Program-made: the position numbers and the translations under genes
NCBI GenBank assembly: GCA_944990035.1
Contig: CALYLX010000035.1
Span: forward strand, 186,001-250,000
Source of the DNA: Clitopilus passeckerianus
Lineage: Eukaryota; Basidiomycota; Agaricomycetes; Agaricales; Entolomataceae
Length of the DNA: 64,000 nt
Direction: 5' to 3'
Part shown: positions 22,324 to 32,344 of the stretch, in pieces
Numbering within the stretch: position 1 is the stretch's first letter
How the letters are laid out: each line of letters opens with the position of its first letter
The notes under the pieces: model-generated
The model's database searches: none
What the model was told of the DNA's origin: nothing
Seen by the model: the letters and a program-made list of their open reading frames with translations, nothing else

Positions 22324-24256
22324 ATGAAGTCGTTGCTGTGTTTTGTCACGCTGGCTGGAATAGCTGCTCTGGTTTCTGCCACTGCTGAACCTATACTCAC
22401 ACACGGGGGCCAAGCACAACAACCACTGATATATGGAAACTTCAACCCGGTGGGATCCCTTTCCGCGCTTTCAGACTCCCAATATACGTCCCTGGTCCAC
22501 CCTGCGTTTCCTCGACACAAGGTTAGAATGAAAAGGACGAAGTTCTGTGAAAACGAAGCAAAGTATGCAAGACTTCTAATCCACTTCAACCCAAATGTCC
22601 TAATCGCACTTGTCTAGTGCCTACACCGGCTACATTGACGTTGGAGCCCGCCATTTGTTCTTCTACTTCTTCGAAAGCAGAAATGACCCAACACAGGACG
22701 ACGTGATATTCTGGACAAATGGAGGTCCGGGATGTTCTTCTTCGGTCGGCCTCTTCATGGAATTAGGGCCATGCAAAATCTTGGACGAAGATGGGCCTAA
22801 AACCAATCCGTATTCGTGGAACACAAAGGCGAATGTCTTCTTTGTCGATCAGCCTGTGGGCGTTGGGTTTTCGTACGCTGAGTATGGCGAGAGTGTGGTG
22901 AGTAGGCCGCATGAGCTTGTTTCTCTCCGTTTACCGTCTGAGCTTACATGTTCTGCAGGGCACCACAGAAGAAGCTGCGAAAGATATTGCTGCCTTCATC
23001 GCCATCTTCTTCGAGAATTTTAGCCAATTCAAGGGACGTCCACTCCACATGGCTGGAGAATCCTATGCGGTATGGCATCCAGCCTAGCTTGGTTGTCTTC
23101 TGTGACTAATGCTACCTCCAGGGGCGATACCTCCCTGTGTTTTCTGCTGAGGTATATGACCAGAATGCAAGACTGGTTGAAGCTGACATGACGCCTATTA
23201 ATCTGACCTCTGTCATGATCGGTACGCATTTGACGGAAATATATTTGTGCTGGCATGTTTATAAGTCCAAACACAGGGAATGGAATCGGAAACATATGGA
23301 CTACCATATTCTCATTCTACGACATGCAATGTACTCAGGCAGGAGGTTACCACCCCGTGTTCGACATTCGGACGTGCGTTCGGATGAAACAGATTGTGTG
23401 TAACTACGGCCTCTTGGCCTTCGCCTTATTCTGATTCATCCCCCGTAGCTGCCTCGCTGCAAAACTTGGGTTCAGAAATCTTGCGTTGATACCCAGGATG
23501 CCATTGACTGTCATGCCGCAGCCACTTTCTGTTTCTTGGAACTATTTCAACCTTATTACGACGCAGGTGAGTTTGAAGAATCTAGTAATTATACTATTTC
23601 GCCATCTAATGATGAAACAGGCTTGAATCCGTATGATATCACCAAGAAATGTGAAGGAGACATAAGCGAGACGTTGTGTTATCCCGTCATGAGGTGAAGA
23701 ATGGATTCGCCTCCCCTTATAGTTTGCAGACCTCTGACACGTGAAACCATAGGTACCTTACCCAATATCTCAACAAGCCAGAAATTCGAGCACTCCTCGG
23801 TGTCGACTCCTCCATAACTTCCAATTTCACATCGTGTGCACAGTCCGTGGAAGACGCTTTCGCCACCACCCTTGACATAGAACACGTCAGCACACCCTAC
23901 ACCGCCGCCCTTCTCGAACGTGGTGTCAAATTCCTCATATACGTCGGTGATCGCGACTGGTTGTGTAACTGGCTTGGGGTAGAGAGGTGGATGTTGGATC
24001 TGGAGTGGAGTGGTAAGAGGGAGTTCGGAGAGGCAGAGATGAGAGAGTGGTTGGTTGACGGAGAGAGTAAGGGGAAAACAATGGGTATGACGGGGTTCAG
24101 ATTTGCTACGATACATGCAGCCGGACACATGGTAAGTTTAGGCTGTTGTTGCTCGGGTGAAAAGGGAGAACTAACTTCCCATACTAGGCTCCATACGACC
24201 AACCTAAAGCTTCGCTGGAACTCATCAATCGCTGGATAGCTGGAGAAGACCTGTAG
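22324..24256 (+). CDS. Secreted serine carboxypeptidase (peptidase S10), copy 2
   Basis: Exons are 22324-22562, 22618-22897, 22959-23069, 23122-23221, 23277-23395, 23449-23566, 23621-23693, 23753-24131 and 24188-24256, giving 495 aa in exact frame. [20 protein letters not shown] is a signal peptide. Catalytic elements are intact: [20 protein letters not shown] then GRYLPVF across an intron (Ser), [13 protein letters not shown] (Asp) and ATIHAAGHM (His, at the end of exon 8). The paired cysteines of the family insert are kept ([27 protein letters not shown]). It is the paralogue of copy 1, sharing exon layout and long identical stretches such as [16 protein letters not shown] and VFFVDQP. The two differ in the central ligand-facing segments, so specificity may differ. 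The start fits because an in-frame ATG 21 nt upstream would place polar residues ahead of the signal peptide. Confidence 0.95.
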
Positions 24257-24369
24257 CACGGAGATATTTACCAAAAACACCACATATCGTACATTTAGCT
24301 ACCATAAATATCGTACTTGGAACCAAAATAGCGAACGCCAACACAATTTACGGACATTACCAATCTTAT

Positions 24370-27300
24370 CTACAAGCCAGTGTGCATGATCGGCACCCTG
24401 AGATAAAGTGGGAGATGGTCCTTAACCTTCTTCATCGCAATGTGCAAGGCCTCACCAGCTTCTCTCGGATCTGCCTCCCCAAGACCATTTCGCAAAAGAT
24501 GCTTGTATACCTCTCGACTGGCCAGCGCAGCTGCGGAATCGTCTACACTCCACATAGTTCCAATGACGGAGCGCGCACCCGCAAACTGCAGCCCTGCAGC
24601 CAAGTGTATGCTTTCGTCAGGAGTTGCTTGGTCCCCCTGAGACGTCATGCATGCCGAAAGAAATGCGAATTGGACGGTGGAAAGGTCGAGCTGCATCAGC
24701 TGTGCCAACTTCAGGGGGCCGTCGTGGAGGTGTAAGGCGCTGTCGAACGGATATTGCTGGTCCTGTATCGCGTGACCTGAGAAGTGTAGCCATGTGTGCT
24801 TGGGGAGTGCCTCTTTGACGGCATGAATATTACCGTCTTGTCCGACTAATGCAGTTAAACTTGCGGGGTCACTTTTACAGAAGAGGCGTAGGATCTCCAT
24901 TTCATAATCGACGGCGGGGAGGGGCGGTTGTCCTGGGGCCTCAGGCTGTCCGATAGCGAGCATATGGAAAGGGGCTGCTGTTGCGCTATCCGCTTGGAGG
25001 AGAGATTGGATACTGGAGATATAACTGGAGATGGATAGCTCAGGCAATCCATCCCGACCGTCGGTGTAAGGGCCAGCGGCATGGATTGGCAAGAAAGCCA
25101 ATGGACCGGTGGGATACCACCATATTCTAGGGAGCGAGCCAGATGTCGACGGACCGAGGTGTTCGAGAATAGGATCTACGATCCTGTTCCACAGTTCCTG
25201 CAGGACTGGAATGACGAAGGCTTGCTCGAAATCTTCTGGAGTGATCGAGTCTGTATGCATTTCCTCGACACCGGAACGAAGGGTGTTGCCGAACTCGTTT
25301 GCATCTTCAGCTGACATGTTGGGTAGAGGAATATGGCCAAGTGTGATCTCCGCCTCTTTGGAAGAAAGGATGATGGCGTCGCATTTGGTTCCGTGAATGT
25401 TGAGGGCGACAATGGTTCCTCGTCGAAGTAAGCGTAGCAACTGTGGATTCTGGCGTAGCCCCAACTCAGGTGGGAACGCGGTAGAATGGGTGGTGCGATC
25501 TCGTTGGAGTTTTTCCAACCGCTGTGCAGCCGAACGGAGCGAAGTTGCTTCGTCTAAACCTCGAAACCTTGCCTTGTCACGCTTCAGCCAACCCAGGTCT
25601 CTCTCCACTCTGGCCAGATGCTCAGGGTCATTTGGGCGTAGGTCGATAAGTCGCTGATGCGCAATTTTGACAGCCTCCTGCAAATTCTCCATAATATCTA
25701 AGAGACCTGGAGGCAATTGGCGGTGTACGTCCTGGAGTTGAGATGAATGAATTGTTGTTTCGTCATGGGCCTGCCGGGAGAGACCTTGCGCAAGCAGCGT
25801 AGCTTCATAAGAATCTCGTCCGCTAATGGTGGCGAGATTTTGAGACCGCAAGGCCTGGGACCAAATGATGCTTCGACCCGATTCAAGTACTTGGACTGCC
25901 ATATCAAGGTTATTGAGCCCAATCGCATGCGTAGCCGCCCGACGCGACAGCTCCTTGGAGGGGGAGGAAATGATATCGTATCTCGCAGACATCTTGTGGC
26001 CAATCCAGACGAGCTCGGGGAGAACCGATAGCCCAGCCTGCAACGCCTCTAGCGCCTGACCAGGATCCTCTGCAGTTTCGGCTAGTGTGGTCCAGTCCAT
26101 GGCAGCCTGTAACCTCGTAAGAGGGGTGCCTGAGGAGCTGAGCACATCCATGAAGGTCTCTCGAGCCGAGGAAATGTGGCTTTCCCGGTTGGGTAAATTG
26201 TACTTCCACGCTGCTGCAAACAGTTGTCCCCTGTGCAAGAGGAACTGTCCACGTCGGGGTGCCTTGGGTTCGGCCTTTTGTAAAGAGGCGTTCGCATGAT
26301 GGAGTGCCAGGTCGAGGTCCTCCTCTTCTTTTGACAAGCGATAACGCTCCTGGAAGGCTCGAGACAGATTATATTCAATGTGGGATTCCAGATGGAGTCT
26401 GCCGAAGAACTCTTTCCTGGCGATTATGAGTAGGCGGATAGCGTCTGATAGGTCTTGGTAATTCTTGTTGTGCGCTCCACGCAAAGTCAAAACTAATCCA
26501 TGAGTAACCTTCGGGGGCATCGCCGCTGGAGTGATTTCTTTTAACAGCGACAGGGCTGATTGTGAGTGTTCGAAGGCTTTGTCGATATCCTCGTCGATAT
26601 CCTCAGGCTCCGACTCGGATCTCGCTTTAGCCAGGAAGCGGGTGGAGAGGCAGTCTGCGAGATCTGCTTCGTAGATGGAAAGCAGAAAATGGGTTGTGGG
26701 GAGCTGAGAGATGGCATTCTGGCACTCCACAATAGCGGCGTCGAGGTCCTCAAGCTGAGCATGCTGGTGATATGATTCGTGCAAGGCGAGGGATAGGAGA
26801 TGACAGCACTCGGCTTTGAAAAGGTCGACTCCCTCTGGTCCCTGCGTGAGGCCTACATCTAAGGTCATGCTGCCGCGGCGGGCAAATTGGAGACAATTGT
26901 CTAGATCAGAGATGTCTCCGCGGGATCGGAACCGTTCGAGATATGCATTTCCGATTACAGATGAAATTGAAGATGAGGGGTCCTTCGTGAACTTCAGAAG
27001 CGAGTCGATGATATGGTCAAGACTTTGTGAGTCACCTGTTGCCCTATACTTGGCGAGGAAGCATTCGGATAATTCGACCGACAGAAGCTTCACAGCTCTA
27101 GGAGCAAATAGGCTGGGTTGCTTGTCGCAAATTTCCAGAGCACGAGTTGACGTATCAACGACTACATCCAGGATGTCGTATTCATTGTCTCGCTGAGCCT
27201 TCAAACGTTGTCCATAGGCCCAACACCTCACGAAGATCGGCATATAGTCGACGCCCCCGTTAGTTGATGGGCCACTGATACTTCGAGCGAAGGCAGTGGC

Positions 27301-28184
27301 CGTGCTGGCGATACCGGCATCGAGGAACTCGTCGTCACGATTCAACTCGTATAGGAACAACGCCATGAGTCCGAAGAGCGATTTGGTGAAGGTGTGCTGC
27401 AAGCTATGCTCCGTGGCGGTTTCTAGGAGCTGGGCAAGCTCCACGATCGTCTGTTTCAAGATATCTTCATTGGTCCTAACAAAATCCCCAAGATCGTCAG
27501 GATCCACGGCAGGAGATGACGAGAGGGTGTTCAAGATGGAGGAAAGTAAGAGCCAGTGGGGATTAAAATGATTGGCGGAAACAGGTCTCGTGGAGGTGGT
27601 CGGACTGGAGGGCGTGGGGGGTGATGCGGCGGTGGCAGGCATCGCAAGCTTAGTTTCGACTTGGTCAAGGGTATCGAGGAAGCTGAATCCGAGATTCATG
27701 ATTCGATCGAAACTATTCTGGACATCCCCCGTAGTATAGATTCTTTCGGTTTCTCTTCCAGGTTCGCGAAAGGTAGGCGGATCAAATGCAGAAGGGCGTT
27801 CAATGTGTGGTATGCTTTGCTGGATGGAAGGCGAATGAGTTAGCGCACTTCGAAGTCACCAGGAACAAACTTACAAGAATTGACGAAATCGTGGAAATAT
27901 TACCCTTGAGCCATCCCGTTAGTTCGTCTGCACTCACTGTTCCTGTAGGTAACGGGGATAGTACATTGGTGGGCGTGCGGGACTCCATCGATCTCCAGCG
28001 ACGCAGATGTTGAACGAATGCTTCATCAAATGGGCTGAAGGGTTCCTGGGCATCTATGGGGTTCGTTGGTAAACTTGATATTGTCGAATTGTCAGAAGGA
28101 TTCTCGAGGTGAGGCTACCAAGAAATCGTACCCTTGGGAAGTATGTTCGGGTGAGTGATCCTTGTCGTCGTCTCTCGCGGACAT
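24370..28184 (-). CDS. TPR-CHAT protein (putative caspase-like cysteine protease)
   Basis: Exons are 28184-28132, 28073-27875 and 27819-24370; phases match and give 1,233 aa. Residues 1-120 are a unique N-terminal region (DEAFVQHLRRWRSMESR, DELTGWLKGNISTISSIL). The middle 700 residues are all-helical with repeat units such as LDAAIVECQNAISQLP, LDLALHHANASLQKAEPKA and LDNCLQFARRG, which are degenerate TPRs. The C-terminal 250 or so residues are a CHAT domain (caspase HetF associated with TPRs, peptidase clan CD). The catalytic His is in WLHFSGHA (about residue 1100) and the Cys in FAFLSACMTSQGD (about 1141), 41 residues apart. AGLQFAGARSVIGTMWSVDD is the conserved CHAT end. Both catalytic residues are present, so it is predicted active. 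Bacterial relatives cleave gasdermins or other targets after TPR sensing; the fungal target is unknown. Confidence 0.93.
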
Positions 28185-28269
28185 GCTGGGAGAGCACAAA
28201 GAGGAAAGGTGAAGGGCTCCGTGATAATATAGGAAAACGTAACAGGACAGCACTGGCAGCTGTGCAGAA

Positions 28270-28960
28270 TCAGATCATCTGAGCTGGAAGCTGTGCCAAG
28301 CAGTCCGTAATTCTAGAGGAAAACTCATACAGATCATGGTGGTCGTCACGTTGATCTACATCCCTGGTAAAAGATGCTGTTCCTTGACAGATCCCACTAC
28401 ACTGAGCACAAGTACAATTCCACATGATCATGCTGCTGATCATTACCAGTTTGCGGATTGATAGATCTTCCAGTCCTCCACTCGACTTCACTGACCTCAC
28501 TACAACTCCTATCTCGCTGGAGGTTGAAGGTCTGCGAATTCGACGAGGCGCCCTGAAACGTTCATGTTAGAGTGGGGCAAATAAGGATATACAAAGTTAG
28601 TATCGCTCACGTTTTACAGTTGTGTTTACCAAAATAGCGTTGTTAACGGTTTCTGGAGAGGCATTGTTGATCCCATCGGAATTGTCGGCTTTTTGGTCTG
28701 GTGCTTCTTCCCTCGATTTGGTGAACGACCCGACGAATCCTTGGACGAATCGCCAAACCGGTATGGTATGATTCGTCGAAGGCTTTGGTGAGCCAAACGT
28801 CGATGGAAAGCCTTTTTGAGACGTTCTGTCGACTTCTTGGGCCAAGTGGATGCGGCTTGCGGGGTGGTTCAACGGATCCCTAGGGAAAGTTAGGGGATGC
28901 CGCTTCAATTACGGATTAAACCGTGCCGGAGCTAGGCTTCCGGGAAGATTCTTCCCTTCG
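28270..28960 (-). CDS. Possible hypothetical gene, start not found
   Basis: Coding-like text on the minus strand: IVAWGSNSGFIGFATVVEGK up to about 28910, then after CTAAC...CCCTAG a stretch beginning DPLNHPASRIHLAQEVDR and running through PVWRFVQGFVGSFTKSREE to about 28620. Next comes a possible intron and a second open stretch (28500-28270) with GGLEDLSIRKLVM and a Cys-containing NCTCAQCSGICQG segment. The joins are uncertain: the first intron would be only 33-42 nt and the second does not keep phase cleanly. No ATG starts the first part. It could be a real short gene between the CHAT and NADAR genes, or a 3' extension of the NADAR transcript. The rest of 28185-29077 shows nothing recognisable. 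Confidence 0.25.
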
Positions 28961-29077
28961 ACAACAGTGGCAAAGCCTATGAAGCCTGAATTGGAACCCC
29001 ACGCCACAATTTCAAAAACGATCTGTTGTTTGAGATGTGAGAGATTACAGGACGGGAAAGGTATGGGACTATAGCCG

Positions 29078-29840
29078 TCACTTCGAAATGTTTCCTGGCT
29101 CGGTTTCTCTCAACCTCCTTCGTACCTCCATCAGTGCTCTCCCCAGCAAATTCAAGCCCCACCCGTCACCTCCTTTCCCGGCTTTCACAGCTTGCATAGC
29201 TGTCGATTCCCCTCTTCCAATTCCCCAAATTTTGTCCCTCGGGGCGGCTTCGACGATTATCGTCTCTCTGGTGGCAAGTAGCTTGTCTCGAAGCTCAGTG
29301 TTCTGCTGATATTTCAACAGGTTTCCTTCGACGACAATCTTGCCCCGGTGATTGTGCCACGTGGTATCGGAGAAGTTAGTGACGCGACGGCCAAGCCGCT
29401 TGACGTGAAGAAGAGCGGTCTTGGTAGTTTGCGATTCCGTGGAAGAACAGAGAGCAATGATTTGCCTAGCACTTGGAAGGTCGTGGAACAGCAGGGCTTT
29501 GTGCAGCATCATCCAATGCTCAGTGGTAGGGAACGTGACATCTATGTTCTCAGGTGAGTTACCCCCAGCTGCGATGCTGATTGTTGAGGTGAAGGTTGCA
29601 GGATACCACTGGGAAGCCCAACCGCTATTATGAAGACGTGTCAGAACAGGCAAATTGACCTGTATCAAGTGCAAGGGTAACCTACTTGATGTGTTTCGTC
29701 GTGTAGAAGCATGTATAATCTTCTGGCTGAGTTGTATGATTCATTGGCGGCAGCGACAGAATTTCAGATGAAGGGCCTGGCACCCTGTCGGAGTTTGTCA
29801 CTTGAGATTTTTTGGTATTCGAAGTCTTTGCTCGAGGCAT
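29078..29840 (-). CDS. NADAR-domain protein (YbiA-like, ADP-ribose/riboside glycosidase fold)
   Basis: Exon 1 is 29840-29686, the 61-nt intron carries GTAGGT...AATAG, and exon 2 is 29624-29078; 233 aa. The NADAR (DUF1768) pattern is clear: NGWASQWYPATFT after the splice, FPTTEHWMMLHKALLFHD, a helix with VKRLGRRVTNF, then GNLLKYQQNTELRDKLLAT, TIIVEAAPRDKIWGIGRGE. Family members such as E. coli YbiA hydrolyse N-glycosidic bonds of riboflavin intermediates, and other NADARs remove ADP-ribose from nucleotides. Residues 1-51 are a polar extension (MPRAKTSNTKKSQVT...) followed by DYTCFYTTKHIN. The length is close to stand-alone fungal NADARs. Its neighbour is the CHAT protein, transcribed in the same direction about 0.9 kb away. 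Which NADAR activity it has cannot be read from sequence. Confidence 0.93.
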
Positions 29841-30265
29841 GCTTTGAGAACCTGACTTCCAGGTAAAAAGTGCGTGAACAGTGAGAAGCAGGTTCGACCT
29901 GGTGCTGGACCAGAGATGTGGAGAACTGGAGTCATTCTGGCTGTGCTAGCGTTGCGGGAACGAGGCTGTGGACTGAACATTGAGAGGCGCGCTACCCGCC
30001 CTCGGCAAGTGCCGTCCTCCCTTGAACCCCACCACTGCGTTGCCAGAATGGACAGATTTCCTCATACATTTTCGGGATACGAGACTTACGTTATAGCACA
30101 CAAACAGAGCTATCTTAGCATGGAGAAGAGGAAATTGAGATAAAACCACTCGGGCAGATGATCGTTTTTATGTGCCTGTGGTCCTTGGTGTGTTCCCCCG
30201 ATCGGGCGACTTCGTTCCGCACTTGGGTATTTTACTCAAGGCTTCCTTCCGAACCTCCATCACCA
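29841..30265. other. Intergenic, divergent promoter of NADAR and F-box genes
   Basis: 425 nt between divergent ATGs. The frame of the F-box gene stays open upstream to 30158, but the LPVDLWL homology begins right after ATG 30266. No other feature was seen. Confidence 0.45.
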
Positions 30266-31879
30266 ATGGATATCCCTGAGCTGCCGGTAGACCTGTGGCT
30301 TGGAATAGCAGATTTCATACCAGAAAAAGATCTACGCAAGCTGTACTCTGTCAACCGTGCCCTACTCGAGCGTTGTCTAGCCTTGAGGTACCGCAAGGTA
30401 TGCCTTATCAACCATTGTGGATCCACCAAGTCCGCGCGAAAATATGTATTCCATCTCCTGTAAGTTTCTCTGCCAAACCTTCGGAACTATGCTAACACAA
30501 TGTTCCGGTCAACAGTCAACCTCACATCCTCCCTCGAATCCGCTGCATTGAAATCAAAGCTTATACGTTCCAACCACTTTTACCAGTCGTAATTGAAGCC
30601 AGCTCTCGTCGTTATCGACTGGCGTCCATGTTGCCAACGAGCTTAGGGAGTCGGCTGGATTCAAATCTCGAATTGCCGGATATCTTCGAGCTGTGCAGGC
30701 AGCTTGTTTCCCGACTTCCGCTGTCCATGACATCGCTCAAAATAGAGGGATACCGGAACCTGACACGCGAGTTCTTTGACATGGTGACGTTTTCGTGGAG
30801 GACGTTGGCGAAGCAACTGGAATGTCTATCAATCCAGAGTTCCTGGCACGAACTTGTATACCTCCTCAAGGAGACTTCGGTCGCACTTCCGCACTTGGAG
30901 ACTCTGGAATTGACCAATGTTCCACATATGGACCCAAAATACTGTCTTTTCTCGCCGGACATAGACCCTGAGGCAGAACAACACTGCGCTGCCTTTTTTG
31001 AGGCCCTGGCGCCAACATTGCGTTGCCTTGACGTACAAGTGTGCCACAATTTAGGGCCGTCAGGGGACCGTTTCTTCCCCAAAGTCCTTCAATCTCTCAA
31101 TGTAGTTCCATCGCTTCGGTCCTTAAAAGTTTTTGGCGACTATAAAGCGATGGATGGCCTTACATCTTCCCTCCATCAGTTCATAGGAAGAACCGCTTCC
31201 ACCCTCGAGGAGCTCAGCATAGCTCCTTACGAAAGAGTGCCGGCGATCTCAATCTCACTCACCAATATACGCAGTATAACCATGCTCTACTCCAACATTA
31301 CCACAGCAAACGGAGACCTTGCACCAAAAATGATGCCTACAGCAGCGGCCTATGTGAATTTCAGCTCGAATTTGAGGTCGCTGACTATGGGAGATTACCC
31401 GTTTCTCTGCCGAGAGCTCGAGGCATTTCTCCTGTTCGTAAAACCGTCCCTTCTGGGGCTACACTACCTTGACCTCCGTCTCCTCTCTCTCAATCCCCAG
31501 CTCCTTTCGCTGCTAGCTAGCACGTTGCCCAATCTCCTAAATCTCAGGTTGTACGTGACTTTGATAATTCCTGATGTCTCTCTGGAGATGACGACACGTG
31601 TGTCGAGATGGGGTACAGCAGTCGCGTTCAAAGAAGTAAGTACACCACTCTACAATCCAGCTGGGTAACGAGAAGGAACTGATAAACTGTGAAACTCAGG
31701 AAGAGTGGTCACCCGCATTCAGAGATCACGAGCCGATCCTCTGGGGTTTGGAGTATCTCACGCTGAGATTGCCGGCCGATGCTAGGGAGATTCCTCTCCT
31801 CAACAATCAGCTGAGAGTGGTATTGGGAGGAATGATACCCTCGTTGAAATCCATTATAACTACGAAACCATACTATTGA
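30266..31879 (+). CDS. F-box protein with leucine-rich C-terminal region
   Basis: Exons are 30266-30459, 30516-31635 and 31700-31879; 497 aa in frame. The start MDIPELPVDLWLGIADFIPE is the typical Agaricomycete F-box opening, continuing KDLRKLYSVNRALLERCLALRYR. F-box proteins recruit substrates to SCF ubiquitin ligases through Skp1. The remainder has irregular leucine-rich units: LPLSMTSLKIEGYRNLTREF, LEYLTLRLP and HYLDLRLLSLNPQLLSLLA, spaced as in LRR-like F-box proteins. The target is unknown. Such genes are hugely expanded in mushroom genomes. The frame is open further upstream (to 30158) but I chose 30266 because the F-box begins there. Confidence 0.8.
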
Positions 31880-32344
31880 CGAAAAAGCACGAAGTTACAA
31901 GTATGGAAATAGATCTTCGCCTTGTATTCCATTAACCTTACACTTTATTTCATCTATCACACACGATGCTGCGCTATCCACGCATTCGCACCAGACAATT
32001 AGATACTCATTTCGCTGGGTATTTCCTCCAGTCTTGCCTTCGAGTATCAATGACGACAAATCTGCGATTATCCATATTGGGCTTGCCAGGGCAGGACCCC
32101 AAGACACCCACACTATAGTTCAGCTGTAGTTGCTGTCGCGTTCGACTTACTCGGTTGCAGGCCCCTTGGACACGTCTTTCTATCTAGGGCTAGCGCTGAG
32201 CACAGGACCGACATTGATGGCTCTCAGATATGAGCGATAAGCTGATCGTGCCATCGATAGCATTAGCTATATAATGACCAAGCTTCAGATCCAATATTGT
32301 AGCTTCTTGGCCAAATCGTATTCGAATTGAAAAGACCGCCCACA
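31880..32344. other. Intergenic, promoter of GT1 copy 1
   Basis: 465 nt without coding signal. The final 100 nt before ATG 32345 should be the promoter of the glycosyltransferase. Confidence 0.45.

Noticed and set aside
30612..31082. Minus 156-codon frame opposite the F-box gene
   Set aside because: It lies wholly within the antisense of a well-supported exon and shows no family text.
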